Source: Roseococcus sp.
GTDB lineage: Bacteria; Pseudomonadota; Alphaproteobacteria; Acetobacterales; Acetobacteraceae
DNA length: 64,000 bases
Direction: 5' to 3'
Assembly: GCA_026414745.1 (NCBI GenBank)
Contig: JAOAIK010000029.1
Location: 19,297 to 83,296 of the forward strand
In this document: piece after piece, positions 25,663 through 35,289 of the stretch
How the letters are laid out: each line of letters opens with the position of its first letter
How positions within the stretch are numbered: position 1 is the stretch's first letter
Translations under genes and position numbers: made by a program
The notes under the pieces: model-generated
Database searches by the model: none
The model's input: the letters and a program-made list of their open reading frames with translations, nothing else
What the model was told of the DNA's origin: nothing

Positions 25663-27084
25663 ATGAGCTGGACCCTCGCCCTCCCGGAGATCGTGCTGGC
25701 GCTCTCGGGCCTCGGCATCCTCGTCGCCGGCGTTCTGCCGCGGCGCGACATGACCTTCCCCTGCACCATGCTGGTGCTGGGCGCCTTCGTGCTGGCGGGC
25801 GTGCTCGTGCTGATGCAGGGCGAGGGCACCGCCTTCGGCGGGCAGTATGTGGCGGACGGCTTCTCCGCCTTCATGAAGCTGCTCGCGCTCGCGGGGGCGG
25901 CGCTGGGCCTCGTGCTCGCGCTCGATTGGAACCGGGCCGAGGGGCTCTCGCGCTTCGAGTTCCCGGTGCTGGTGCTCTTCGCCACGCTCGGCATGCTGGT
26001 GATGATCTCGGCGAACGACCTGATGAGCCTCTACCTGGGGCTCGAGCTGCTGTCGCTGCCGCTCTACGTCATCGCCGCCTTCGCGCGCGACAACGCGCGC
26101 AGCGCCGAGGCGGGGCTCAAGTATTTCGTGCTGGGGGCGCTCGCCTCGGGGCTGCTGCTCTATGGCGCCTCGCTCGTCTATGGCTTCGCCGGCACCACGA
26201 ACTTCGACCGGCTGGCCGATGCGCTTTCCTCCCCGCAGGAGGTCTCGGCGGGCGTGGTGGTGGGCATCGTCTTCGTCATCGCGGCGCTGGCCTTCAAGGT
26301 GGCCGCGGTGCCCTTCCACATGTGGACGCCCGACGTGTACGAGGGCGCGCCCACCCCCGTCACCGCCTTCTTCGCCAGCGCGCCGAAGGTGGCGGCGGTC
26401 GCGCTCATGGTGCGGGTGCTGGCCGGCCCCTTCGGCGAGATCCAGGGCCAGTGGCAGCAGGTGGTCGTGCTCGCCTCGCTCGGCTCCATGGTGCTGGGGG
26501 CGCTGGCCGCGATCGGGCAGGCCAACATCAAGCGGCTGATGGCCTATTCCTCCATCGGCCACATCGGCTTCGTGCTGATGGGCCTCGCGGTGGGCGGCGA
26601 GAGCGGGCTGCGCGGCGTGCTGGTGTACATGGCCATCTACCTGTTCATGAACCTCGGCGCCTTCGCCGTGCTGGTGGCGATGCGGCGCGAGGGCCGCGCG
26701 GTGGAGGGGGTCGCCGACCTCGCGGGGCTCGGCCGCACCGATCCGGCGATGGCGCTGGCCATGGCCGTCTTCATGTTCTCGATGGCCGGCATCCCGCCGC
26801 TCGCGGGCTTCTTCGCCAAGCTCTACGTGCTGCTGCCGGCGGTGGAGCAGGGGTTCTGGATCCTGGCGGTGGTGGCGGTGCTCTCCTCCGTCGTCTCGGC
26901 CTACTACTATCTGCGCATCGTGAAGGTGATGTATGTCGACGCGCCGCTGCCCGGCTTCGCGCCGCGGCCCATGGGCGTCTCGCTGGTGCTGGCGGGCACG
27001 GGCGCCTTCACCCTGTTCTTCTTCCTGCTGCCCGCGCCGCTGCTCGCGGCCGCGCGCAAGGCGGTGGCGGCGCTGATCGGGTGA
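25663..27084 (+). CDS. nuoN: NADH-quinone oxidoreductase subunit N
   Basis: A 473-residue third antiporter-like subunit of complex I. It has LYLGLELLSLPLYVIAAFAR (about 124), HMWTPDVYEGAPTPVTAFFA (about 220) and KRLMAYSSIGHIGFVLMG. It closes the nuo set. Its stop overlaps the birA GTG by four bases, tying the biotin ligase gene to the respiratory operon. Confidence 0.95.
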   Translation: MSWTLALPEIVLALSGLGILVAGVLPRRDMTFPCTMLVLGAFVLAGVLVLMQGEGTAFGGQYVADGFSAFMKLLALAGAALGLVLALDWNRAEGLSRFEFPVLVLFATLGMLVMISANDLMSLYLGLELLSLPLYVIAAFARDNARSAEAGLKYFVLGALASGLLLYGASLVYGFAGTTNFDRLADALSSPQEVSAGVVVGIVFVIAALAFKVAAVPFHMWTPDVYEGAPTPVTAFFASAPKVAAVALMVRVLAGPFGEIQGQWQQVVVLASLGSMVLGALAAIGQANIKRLMAYSSIGHIGFVLMGLAVGGESGLRGVLVYMAIYLFMNLGAFAVLVAMRREGRAVEGVADLAGLGRTDPAMALAMAVFMFSMAGIPPLAGFFAKLYVLLPAVEQGFWILAVVAVLSSVVSAYYYLRIVKVMYVDAPLPGFAPRPMGVSLVLAGTGAFTLFFFLLPAPLLAAARKAVAALIG

Positions 27085-27791
27085 GCGCGCCGCGCTGGCG
27101 GATCGAGATCGCCGAGGAGGTTCCGAGCACCCAGACCCTGGTCGCCGCGCGCGCCGAGGCGGGCGAGGCGGCGGGTCTCGCCCTGCTCGCGCGGCGGCAG
27201 AGCGCGGGGCGCGGGCGCGAGGGCCGCGCCTGGCGCTCGCCCGAGGGCAACCTGCACCTCTCGGTGCTGCTGCGGCCCGCCGCTTCCGCCCGCGCCCTGC
27301 CGCAGTTCGCCCTGCTGGCCGCCGTGGCGCTGCACGAGGCCGCCCGCCCGCGCGCGCCGGTGCGCCTCAAATGGCCCAATGACCTGATGCTGGGCGAGGC
27401 GAAGGCGGCGGGCATCCTGGCCGAGGCCGCGCTGGACGCGGCGGGGGCGGTGCGGCATCTCGTGCTCGGCATCGGCGCCAACCTCGCCACCGCGCCGCCG
27501 CTGCCCGACCGCGCGACCGCGGCCCTGGGGCCCGAGATGCCCGAGGATTTCGCGCGCCGCCTCCTCGCCTGCCTTGGCGCCTGGCTCGACCGCCACGCCG
27601 CCGAGGGCTTCGCGCCCGTGCGCGCGGCCTGGATGGCGGCCGGTCCCCCGCCCGGCGCGCCGCTCGCGCTGCGCCGGGGCGACAGGCGCATCGAGGGGCG
27701 CTACCAAGGCCTGGCCGAGGACGGGGCGCTGCGCCTCGAGGTCGGCGGGCGCGTCCTCGACCTGCACGCGGGCGAGCTGGAGGGGAATTGA
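27081..27791 (+). CDS. birA: biotin--[acetyl-CoA-carboxylase] ligase (monofunctional)
   Basis: A 236-residue enzyme that attaches biotin to carboxylase lysines through biotinyl-AMP. The ATP/biotin loop GRGREGR is at 43-49, KWPND at 97-101, and KAAGIL (about 108-113) carries the biotin-contacting Lys. The C-terminal domain (RIEGRYQGLAEDGAL) is present. It lacks the N-terminal winged-helix domain of E. coli BirA, so it cannot act as the bio operon repressor. GTG start inside the nuoN stop. Likely substrates encoded here include MccA. The order nuoN-birA-coaX-rnj is widespread in Alphaproteobacteria. Confidence 0.94.
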   Translation: MSAPRWRIEIAEEVPSTQTLVAARAEAGEAAGLALLARRQSAGRGREGRAWRSPEGNLHLSVLLRPAASARALPQFALLAAVALHEAARPRAPVRLKWPNDLMLGEAKAAGILAEAALDAAGAVRHLVLGIGANLATAPPLPDRATAALGPEMPEDFARRLLACLGAWLDRHAAEGFAPVRAAWMAAGPPPGAPLALRRGDRRIEGRYQGLAEDGALRLEVGGRVLDLHAGELEGN

Positions 27792-28586
27792 ATGCTTCTC
27801 GCGGTGGATGCGGGCAACACCAATGTGGTCTTCGCCGTGCATGACGGGCGGGAATGGCGCGGGCGCTGGCGCATCGCGACCGAGGCGCAGCGCACCAGCG
27901 ACGAATACGCGGTGTGGCTGCTCGCGCTCATGCAGCATGCGGGGCTGCGCCCGGCCGAGGTGTCGCGCGCCGTGATCGGCACGGTGGTGCCGGCTGCGCT
28001 CTACAACCTGCGCCGCCTCTGCCGCGACTGGTTCGGCGTCGAGCCGCTGGTGGCGCGCTCCAGCCTCGACTGGGGCTTCGCGATCCTGGTCGAGCGCCCG
28101 CAGGAGGTGGGGGCGGACCGGCTGCTGAACGCGCTCGCCGCGCACCATCACTACCGCGGGCCGCTCGTCGTCATCGACTTCGGCACCGCCACCACCTTCG
28201 ACGTGGTGGACGGGGAGGGCAACTACCAGGGCGGGGTGATCGCGCCGGGCATCAACCTCTCCATCGAGGCGCTGCACAAGGCGGCGGCGCGGCTGCCGCG
28301 CATCGGCATCGGCCGGCCGCAGGCGGCGATCGGGCGCGACACGGTCTCGGCCATGCAGTCGGGCATCTTCTGGGGCTATGTCGGGCTGATCGAGGGCATC
28401 GTCGCCCGCATCCGCGCCGAGGCCGAGATGCCGGGGATGAAGGTGGTGGCCACGGGGGGCCTTGCTCCCCTCCTGGCCGAGGGCACGCAGGTGATCGAGC
28501 GCGTGGACCCCGACATCACGCTCGAGGGGCTGCGCCTGTTGGCGGCGCGCAATCCCGCCCCCATCTCGGGCAGAGACTCACCGTGA
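27792..28586 (+). CDS. coaX: type III pantothenate kinase
   Basis: A 264-residue enzyme for the first step of coenzyme A synthesis, pantothenate to 4'-phosphopantothenate. The phosphate-binding motif DAGNTN is at 6-11, the VGADR motif is near 107, and [14 protein letters not shown] near 130 holds the second nucleotide-binding loop. These are typical of the CoaX (Baf-like) ASKHA fold. It starts on the base after the birA stop and overlaps rnj by four bases. Confidence 0.95.
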   Translation: MLLAVDAGNTNVVFAVHDGREWRGRWRIATEAQRTSDEYAVWLLALMQHAGLRPAEVSRAVIGTVVPAALYNLRRLCRDWFGVEPLVARSSLDWGFAILVERPQEVGADRLLNALAAHHHYRGPLVVIDFGTATTFDVVDGEGNYQGGVIAPGINLSIEALHKAAARLPRIGIGRPQAAIGRDTVSAMQSGIFWGYVGLIEGIVARIRAEAEMPGMKVVATGGLAPLLAEGTQVIERVDPDITLEGLRLLAARNPAPISGRDSP

Positions 28587-30235
28587 CATCACCCCCCGAC
28601 ATGAACGACCTCGCTTTCATCCCCCTCGGCGGTGCCGGGGAGATCGGGATGAACCTCAACGTCTATCGCTGCGACGGCCGGTTGCTGGCGGTGGATTGCG
28701 GCCTCGGCTTCGGCGGGCCCGAGAACCCCGCGGTCGAGATCATGGTGCCCGACCCCGCCTGGCTCGCGGAGCGGCGCGACCGCCTGGAAGCGCTCGTCAT
28801 CACCCACGCGCACGAGGACCATCTGGGCGCGGTCGCGCATCTCTGGCCTTCGCTGCGCTGCCCGGTGATCGCGGGGCCCTTCGCCTCGGCCGTGTTGCGG
28901 CGCAAGCTGGCGGAGGCCGGCCTCTCCCAGGAGGTGGAGCTGCACACCCTGCCGCGCAGCACGCGCCGCGCGCTCGGGCCCTTCGAGATCGAGTTCCTGC
29001 ATGTCACCCATTCCGTGCCGGAGGCGAGCGCCCTGGTGCTGCGCACCCGCCACGGCACCGTGCTGCACACCGGCGACTGGAAGCTCGATCCGCACCCGCT
29101 GATCGGCCCGCCGACGGACGAGGCGGCCTTCGCCCGGCTCGGCGCCGAGGGGGTGCTCGCCATGGTCTGCGACAGCACCAACGCGCTGGTCGAGGGCCAT
29201 TCGGGCAGCGAGGGCGAGGTGCGGCGCAACCTCGCCGCGCTGATCCGCGGCCTCAGGGGGCGGGTGGCGGTGACCTGCTTCGCCACCAACCTCGCGCGCG
29301 TGGAGAGCATCGCGCTGGCCGGCATGGCCGCGGGGCGGGAGGTGGCGCTGTTCGGACGCAGCCTGCGCAACGCGGTGCAGGCGGCGCGCGAGTGCGGCTA
29401 CCTCGAGGCCGTGCCCGATTTCGTCAGCGAGGAGGAGGCGGGCTTCATCCCCGACGACAACCTGCTGCTCATCTGCACCGGCAGCCAGGGCGAGGAGCGC
29501 AGCGCGCTGGCGAAGATCGCCGCCGACACCCACCCGAACATCTCGCTCGGCCACGGCGATACCGTGATCTTCTCCTCGCGCATGATCCCGGGCAACGAGC
29601 GCGCCATCCTGCGCCTGCAGGACGAGCTCGCGCGCCGCGGCTGCCGCGTGATGACGGCCGAGGACCATGCCGTGCACGTCTCCGGCCACCCGGCGCGGGA
29701 CGAGCTGAAGCGCCTCTACGCTCTGGTGCGCCCGCGCCTCGCCATCCCGGTCCATGGCGAGTGGCGCCATCTCTCCGAGCATGCGGCGCTCGCGCGGGAG
29801 TGCGGCGCGCGGCCCGTCCTGGTGGAGGACGGCGATGTCGTCCGCCTGAGCGGGCAGGACCCGGGCGTGGTGGACAGCGTGCCGACCGGGCGCCTCGCCG
29901 TCGATGGCAACCGACTTCTGCCGCTGCAGGGCGGGTTGATCGGGGCGCGCAGGCGCATGCTGTTCAACGGCATCGTCGTGGCGTCCCTGGCGGTGGACGG
30001 GGAGGGGAGGGTGCTCGGCCGCCCCCGAGTCTCCGCGCCCGGCCTGTTCGAGGCGGAGGGACCGGAGCCGGAACAGCTGGCGGACGAACTGGCACGCGGG
30101 GTGAGCGAGTTGCCGAAAGGGTTGCGCCGCGAGGACGAGGCTCTGGCCGAGGCCGCCCGCGGGGTGCTGCGCAAGGCTGTGGGGCGCCGCCTGCGCAAGC
30201 GCCCCACGGTCGAGGTGCATCTGCTGCGCGTGTGA
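28583..30235 (+). CDS. rnj: ribonuclease J
   Basis: A 550-residue metallo-beta-lactamase/beta-CASP nuclease that matures and decays RNA, with both 5'-exo and endonuclease activity known in the family. The metal-binding motif HAHEDH is at 75-80 after LEALVIT. Later come [12 protein letters not shown], the beta-CASP motifs [11 protein letters not shown] and [10 protein letters not shown], and [10 protein letters not shown]. The C-terminal ~100 residues match the RNase J tail. The GTG at 28583 overlaps the coaX stop. The ATG at 28601 ([11 protein letters not shown]) is an equally plausible start closer to the domain. Confidence 0.93.
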   Translation: MTSPPDMNDLAFIPLGGAGEIGMNLNVYRCDGRLLAVDCGLGFGGPENPAVEIMVPDPAWLAERRDRLEALVITHAHEDHLGAVAHLWPSLRCPVIAGPFASAVLRRKLAEAGLSQEVELHTLPRSTRRALGPFEIEFLHVTHSVPEASALVLRTRHGTVLHTGDWKLDPHPLIGPPTDEAAFARLGAEGVLAMVCDSTNALVEGHSGSEGEVRRNLAALIRGLRGRVAVTCFATNLARVESIALAGMAAGREVALFGRSLRNAVQAARECGYLEAVPDFVSEEEAGFIPDDNLLLICTGSQGEERSALAKIAADTHPNISLGHGDTVIFSSRMIPGNERAILRLQDELARRGCRVMTAEDHAVHVSGHPARDELKRLYALVRPRLAIPVHGEWRHLSEHAALARECGARPVLVEDGDVVRLSGQDPGVVDSVPTGRLAVDGNRLLPLQGGLIGARRRMLFNGIVVASLAVDGEGRVLGRPRVSAPGLFEAEGPEPEQLADELARGVSELPKGLRREDEALAEAARGVLRKAVGRRLRKRPTVEVHLLRV

Positions 30236-30241
30236 GGTCGT

Positions 30242-30505
30242 GTGAACTGGTTCCTTTCCCTGGTGGTCTTCGCCCTGGTCTGGTGGACCGTCCTCTTCTG
30301 CGTGTTGCCGATCGGGGTGAAGCCCGATCCGAAGGGCGACATCGAGGCCGGCGGCTGGCGCGGAACTCCCCTCCGGCCCATGCTCGGGCGGAAGGTGCTG
30401 TGGACCACCGCCATCTCGGTCGTGATCTGGGCCGGCATCTACGCCTTTGTGGAGAGCGGCGTGGTCAGCTTCCGCGACGAGTGGCTGGCCATCCCGGACC
30501 GCTGA
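30242..30505 (+). CDS. DUF1467 family small inner-membrane protein
   Basis: An 87-residue protein of unknown function with two predicted transmembrane helices (residues ~4-26 and ~56-76). Between them is the conserved cytosolic or periplasmic loop LPIGVKPDPKGDIEAG. The family is found almost only in Alphaproteobacteria, next to rnj or proS, exactly as here. The GTG at 30242 gives the conserved MNWFLSLVVF N-terminus. It is six bases after rnj and probably part of the same transcript. Confidence 0.88.
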   Translation: MNWFLSLVVFALVWWTVLFCVLPIGVKPDPKGDIEAGGWRGTPLRPMLGRKVLWTTAISVVIWAGIYAFVESGVVSFRDEWLAIPDR

Positions 30506-30524
30506 CTTCGGCAGAGGGTGGACG

Positions 30525-32006
30525 ATGCGGCGGTTTCCCACGGCGCGAAATCGGGGTAGCTTTGCCGTCATGCGCGGTTGGATCGAGGGAAGGGGGCGGG
30601 TCGCCGCCTCTGCAACATGGGTGGTCGGCGTCATTCTGGCCCTGGCGCAGCCGGGCGCGGCCTCGGGGCAAACGCTGCAGGAGGCGCTGGCCCGTGCCTA
30701 CAGCAACAACCCGACCCTTCTCGCCGCGCGGGCGCAGCTCCGCGCCACGGATGAGGGGGTGCCGCAGGCCCTGGCCGGCTGGCGGCCAACGGTCACGATC
30801 ACCGGCTCCTACGGCGTGGTGGACGCGCGCAACACGCGCACGCACACCGGCTTCGACACGGTGACCAACATCCAGCGCTCCCCCGCCAATGCGGCCGCGA
30901 CCATCACCCAGCCGATCTTCCGTGGAGGGCGCACCGCCGCCCAGACCCGCCAGGCGGAGAATGCGGTGCTCGCGCAGCGCGCGCGGCTTCTGGCGACCGA
31001 GCAGCAGGTGCTGGCCGATGCCGTGTCCGCCTATGTCGGCGTGATCCAGAACGCCGAGCTGGTCCGGCTCAACACCAACAACGAGCAGGTGCTGCGCCGC
31101 CAGCTCCAGGCCACCAACGAGCGCTTCCGGGTGGGCGAGATCACCCGCACCGACGTTGCCCAGGCCGAAAGCCGGCTTGCCGGCGCGGGCACCGCGCGCG
31201 TGCAGGCGGAGGGCAATCTCCAGGTGGCGCGTGCCGTGTATCAGCGCGTGATCGGCGAGCCCCCGGGCCGTCTGACGACGCCGCAGCCGCTGCGCACGCC
31301 GGTGCGCAGCGCCGCGGAGGCGCAGCAGATGGCCTCCACGAACAACCCGACCGTGGTGGCGGCGCTTTTTGCCGCAGCCGCCGCCCGCGACAACATCGAC
31401 GTGCAGATGGCCGCGTTGATGCCGCAGCTCACCGCTTCCGCCCAGGCCTTCCGGCAGGACAATCAGCTCGGGCGCAACACGCGCCAGACCGGCGGGCAGG
31501 CGACAGTGAACCTCTCGATGCCCATCTATCAGGGCGGGGCGGAACATGCGGCGGTGCGCCAGGCAAGACAGGTGGCGCAGCAGCAGCTCGCCGCGGTGGA
31601 CGAGGCGCGCCGCACGGTCGCCCAGCAGGCCGCGGCGGCCTGGGAAAACCTGCGCAGCGCTCGCGCCGCGGTGGAGAGCGTGCGCGCCCAGATCCGCGCC
31701 GCGGAGATCGCGCTGGACGGCGTGCAGCGCGAAGCCATCGTGGGCAGCCGCACCACGCTCGACGTGCTGAATGCCGAGCAGGAGCTGCTGAATGCGCGCA
31801 CCAGCCTCGTCAACGCAATCGCCACCGTGGTCACCGCCTCCTATGCGCTGGCGGGGACGGTGGGGCGGCTCACCGCGCAGGATCTCGGCCTGCCCGTGGA
31901 GATCTACGACATGACTGCCTACTACAACGCGGTGCGCAACCGCTGGGCCGGGCTCGGAGACCTCTCCGGCGTGGCGCTGCGCTCCGCTTCCGCGGAAGGG
32001 CGCTGA
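30525..32006 (+). CDS. tolC: TolC family outer membrane channel protein
   Basis: A 493-residue outer-membrane efflux/type I secretion channel. After an N-terminal signal (hydrophobic run WVVGVILALAQPGAASG), the mature part begins QTLQEALARAYSNNPTLLAARAQ. That is the typical TolC opening, and a second copy of the repeat fold starts near residue 260 (SAAEAQQMASTNNPTVVAAL). Conserved GxTTxxDVLNAEQELL appears as GSRTTLDVLNAEQELLNARTSL. The ATG at 30525 follows GAGGGTGGA. The ATG at 30570 gives a more ordinary signal peptide but has no ribosome site, so the exact start is uncertain. Followed after two bases by the popZ-like gene, a typical alphaproteobacterial order. Confidence 0.92.
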   Translation: MRRFPTARNRGSFAVMRGWIEGRGRVAASATWVVGVILALAQPGAASGQTLQEALARAYSNNPTLLAARAQLRATDEGVPQALAGWRPTVTITGSYGVVDARNTRTHTGFDTVTNIQRSPANAAATITQPIFRGGRTAAQTRQAENAVLAQRARLLATEQQVLADAVSAYVGVIQNAELVRLNTNNEQVLRRQLQATNERFRVGEITRTDVAQAESRLAGAGTARVQAEGNLQVARAVYQRVIGEPPGRLTTPQPLRTPVRSAAEAQQMASTNNPTVVAALFAAAAARDNIDVQMAALMPQLTASAQAFRQDNQLGRNTRQTGGQATVNLSMPIYQGGAEHAAVRQARQVAQQQLAAVDEARRTVAQQAAAAWENLRSARAAVESVRAQIRAAEIALDGVQREAIVGSRTTLDVLNAEQELLNARTSLVNAIATVVTASYALAGTVGRLTAQDLGLPVEIYDMTAYYNAVRNRWAGLGDLSGVALRSASAEGR

Positions 32007-32008
32007 CG

Positions 32009-32515
32009 ATGAGCGGCACGCCCCCGGCCACCGATCCCTCGATGGACGACATCCTCGCCTCCATCCGCAAGATCCTCAAGGAGGACGAGCCGCCCGCGGC
32101 GGCGCCGGCTTCGCCGTCCGCCGCGCCGGAGACGGAGGAGCCCCTTGTTCTCACCTCCGACATGATGATCGCTCCCCCCCCTCCGGCGGCCGTTCCGGCG
32201 ACGCCTGCCGAACCGGTCGCCGCTTCCGTGCCGGTGGCGTCGGTGACGCCTCTCTCCCCGCCGCCATCGCCCGCGCCGGGCCTGGTGGCCCCGGCCGCTG
32301 CGGCCGCCGCCGCCGCCGCACTTGGCGAACTGTCTCGTGCCATCGGCCATGAGCGGTCCACCCCGATCGCTCGCACCCCCGGCATCACCCTCGAGGAGAT
32401 GGTGCGCGAGGAGCTTCGCCCGCTGCTCAAACAGTGGCTCGACGAGAATCTGGCGCCGATGGTGGAGCGTCTCGTGCGCGCCGAGATCGAGCGTGTGATG
32501 GCGCAGGCGCGCTGA
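32009..32515 (+). CDS. DUF2497 / PopZ-like polar organizing protein
   Basis: A 168-residue acidic, Pro/Ala-rich protein. It has the conserved short N-terminal helix MDDILASIRKILKEDE (residues 12-27), a disordered middle that includes nine consecutive alanines, and a conserved C-terminal helix (LEEMVREELRPLLKQWLDEN onward, about 130-168). This layout is that of PopZ, which self-assembles at cell poles and recruits chromosome and cell-cycle factors through the N-terminal helix. Whether this homologue is polar here is inferred. It lies between tolC and valS, as in many Alphaproteobacteria. Confidence 0.85.
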   Translation: MSGTPPATDPSMDDILASIRKILKEDEPPAAAPASPSAAPETEEPLVLTSDMMIAPPPPAAVPATPAEPVAASVPVASVTPLSPPPSPAPGLVAPAAAAAAAAALGELSRAIGHERSTPIARTPGITLEEMVREELRPLLKQWLDENLAPMVERLVRAEIERVMAQAR

Positions 32516-32571
32516 ACCGTCCTGCCGCGTGCCCCCTTGACGGGGCGCGGCGTGCAGTGGACCTCTGCCCC

Positions 32572-35268
32572 ATGCTCGACAAGGCCTTCGATCCCGCAGC
32601 GATGGAGGCGCGGCTCTACGCCGCCTCCGAGGCCGCTGGCGTGTTCTCCGCCGATCCCGCGCGCCCTGCCGCGCCTTTCGCCATCGTCATCCCGCCGCCC
32701 AACGTCACGGGCAGCCTGCACATCGGCCATGCGCTGAACAACACCCTGCAGGACGTGCTGGTGCGCTGGCGCCGGATGCAGGGGCGGGATGCGCTGTGGA
32801 TGCCCGGCACCGACCATGCGGGCATCGCGACCCAGATGGTGGTGGAGCGGCTGCTGGCCTCCGAGGGGCAGGAGCGCCGCGCCATGGGGCGCGAGGCCTT
32901 CCTGCGTCGCGTCTGGGCATGGAAGGCCGAAAGCGGGGGGACCATCACCCGCCAGCTCCGCCGTCTCGGCGCCTCGCTCGACTGGCCGCGCGAGCGCTTC
33001 ACCATGGACGAGGGCCTCTCGCGCGCCGTGGTCGAGGTGTTCGTCACCCTGCACAAGCAGGGGCTCATCTACCGCGACCGGCGGCTGGTGAACTGGGATC
33101 CCAAGCTGCTCACCGCCATCTCCGACCTTGAGGTGGAGAGCCGCGAGGTGAAGGGCACGCTCTGGACGCTGCGCTATCCCATCGAGGGCGAACCGGGGCG
33201 TTTCATCCGCGTCGCCACCACGCGGCCCGAGACGATGCTGGGCGACACGGCGGTGGCCGTGCACCCCGAGGACGCGCGCTTCGCCGACCTGATCGGCCGG
33301 CACGCCCTCCTGCCGCTCGTGGGGCGGCGCATCCCCATCATCGCCGACGCCTACTCCGACCCCGAGAAGGGCACGGGCGCGGTGAAGATCACGCCCGCGC
33401 ACGACTTCAACGATTTCGAGGTGGGCCGCCGGCATGGCCTCCCGATGCCGACGGTGCTCGATCCCGAGGCGCGCATCCGGCTCGACGAGATCGAGGGCGA
33501 GCTCGCCGACATCCCGGGTGTGGCGGAGGCGGGCTTCGTGCGCTCCCTGGCCGGGCAGGAGCGCTTCGCCGCGCGCAAGGCCATCCTCGAGAAGCTCGAG
33601 GCGCTGGATCTGCTCGAGAAGGCCGAGCCGCACACCCACCAGGTGCCCCATGGCGACCGCGGCGGCGTGCCTCTCGAGCCGCGCCTCACCTGGCAATGGT
33701 ATTGCGACGCGGCCACCCTGGCGAAACCCGCGATCGAGGCGGTGGAGACGGGGCGGACCGTCTTCGTCCCGAAGCAGTGGGAGAATACCTTCTTCGCCTG
33801 GATGCGCGACATCCAGCCCTGGTGCATCTCGCGCCAGCTCTGGTGGGGGCATCAGATCCCGGCCTGGTACGGACCGGACGGCCACATCTTCGTCGAGCGC
33901 ACCGAGGAGGAGGCGAAGGCCGCCGCCCGCGCCCGCTACGGGCATGACGTGGCCTTGCGTCGCGACGAGGACGTGCTGGACACCTGGTTCAGCTCCGCGC
34001 TGTGGCCCTTCTCCACCCTGGGCTGGCCGGAGCGCACGCCCGAGCTCGCCAAGTACTATCCCACGGACGTGCTCGTCACGGGCTTCGACATCATCTTCTT
34101 CTGGGTCGCCCGGATGATGATGATGGGCCTGCACTTCATGGGCGAGGTGCCCTTCCGTCATGTCGTGATCCACGGCCTCGTGCGCGACGAGAAGGGCGCC
34201 AAGATGTCGAAATCCAAGGGGAACGTGATGGATCCCCTGGAGCTGATCGACGCCTACGGGGCCGATGCGGTGCGCTTCACCCTCTGCGCGCTGGCCTCGC
34301 CGGGGCGCGACATCAAGCTCTCGCGGCAGCGGATGGAGGGGTATCGCGCCTTCGCCACCAAGCTGTGGAACGCGGCGCGCTTCTGCGAGATGAACGGCAT
34401 CCGCCCGCAACCGGGCTGGGATCCGGCCTCTGCGCGCTCGGCCCTGGCGCGCTGGATCCTGGACGCGTCCAACGCCGCCATCGCCGAGGCGGAGACGGCG
34501 CTCGAGGCCTTCCGCTTCGACGACTGCGCCTCCGCCCTGTACCGCTTCGTGTGGAACGGCTTCTGCGACTGGTTCCTCGAGTTCGCCAAGCCCGTGCTGC
34601 AGGGGCCCGACGGTCCCGAGAAGGTCGAGGTCCAGGGCGCGGCGCAGCATGTGCTGGGCGTGATCCTGCGGCTGCTGCACCCGATCATGCCCTTCGTGAC
34701 GGAGGAGCTCTGGGTGCGGCTCGGCTACGGCGAGGAGGCGGGCTTGCCGCGCGCCCCCTGGCCCGCGCCCGCCCCTGTGCAGGAAGCCGAGGTCGCGCGC
34801 GCCGAACTCGAGGCGGTGATCCGTCTGATCTCCGAGGTGCGCGCGGTGCGTGCGGAGATGAACGTCCCGCCCTCGCTCGTCACGCCGCTGCTCGTGCAGG
34901 GCGCAGCGCCGGAGGTGCTGGCCTGCTGGGCGCGCTGGATGGAGGCGATCCGCCGCCTCGCGCGCGCCAGCGAGCTGCGCGTGCTGGAGGGGGCCCCGCC
35001 CGCCGGCGTCGCACAGGCGGTGCTGGGCGAGGCGACGGTGATGCTGCCGCTGGCGGGCCTCGTTGACCTCGCGGCCGAGCGCGCGCGCCTCTCGCGGGAG
35101 CGCGACAAGGCGGCCGACGAGGCCCGCAAGATCGAACGCAAGCTCGGCAATGCCGAGTTCCTCGCCAAGGCGCGCGAGGAGGTGGTGGAGGAGACCCGGG
35201 AGCGGCTCGCTGCCATCAGCGCCGAGATCGCCCGCCTCGAGGCCGCCCTCGCGCGCATCGCCGACTGA
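32572..35268 (+). CDS. valS: valine--tRNA ligase
   Basis: An 898-residue class I synthetase charging tRNA-Val; a cognate tRNA-Val(UAC) lies at 12456. HIGH is at 50-53 in PPPNVTGSLHIGHAL, and KMSKS is at 544-548. The editing domain lies between them (RVATTRPETMLGDTAVAVHPED). A C-terminal coiled coil (about 830-898, rich in Arg/Glu) is the tRNA-binding arm typical of ValRS. The ATG at 32572 is chosen because the longer frame upstream reads through the end of the popZ-like gene. Confidence 0.96.
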   Translation: MLDKAFDPAAMEARLYAASEAAGVFSADPARPAAPFAIVIPPPNVTGSLHIGHALNNTLQDVLVRWRRMQGRDALWMPGTDHAGIATQMVVERLLASEGQERRAMGREAFLRRVWAWKAESGGTITRQLRRLGASLDWPRERFTMDEGLSRAVVEVFVTLHKQGLIYRDRRLVNWDPKLLTAISDLEVESREVKGTLWTLRYPIEGEPGRFIRVATTRPETMLGDTAVAVHPEDARFADLIGRHALLPLVGRRIPIIADAYSDPEKGTGAVKITPAHDFNDFEVGRRHGLPMPTVLDPEARIRLDEIEGELADIPGVAEAGFVRSLAGQERFAARKAILEKLEALDLLEKAEPHTHQVPHGDRGGVPLEPRLTWQWYCDAATLAKPAIEAVETGRTVFVPKQWENTFFAWMRDIQPWCISRQLWWGHQIPAWYGPDGHIFVERTEEEAKAAARARYGHDVALRRDEDVLDTWFSSALWPFSTLGWPERTPELAKYYPTDVLVTGFDIIFFWVARMMMMGLHFMGEVPFRHVVIHGLVRDEKGAKMSKSKGNVMDPLELIDAYGADAVRFTLCALASPGRDIKLSRQRMEGYRAFATKLWNAARFCEMNGIRPQPGWDPASARSALARWILDASNAAIAEAETALEAFRFDDCASALYRFVWNGFCDWFLEFAKPVLQGPDGPEKVEVQGAAQHVLGVILRLLHPIMPFVTEELWVRLGYGEEAGLPRAPWPAPAPVQEAEVARAELEAVIRLISEVRAVRAEMNVPPSLVTPLLVQGAAPEVLACWARWMEAIRRLARASELRVLEGAPPAGVAQAVLGEATVMLPLAGLVDLAAERARLSRERDKAADEARKIERKLGNAEFLAKAREEVVEETRERLAAISAEIARLEAALARIAD

Positions 35269-35289
35269 TCACGCCTCGGAGGGAACGCG

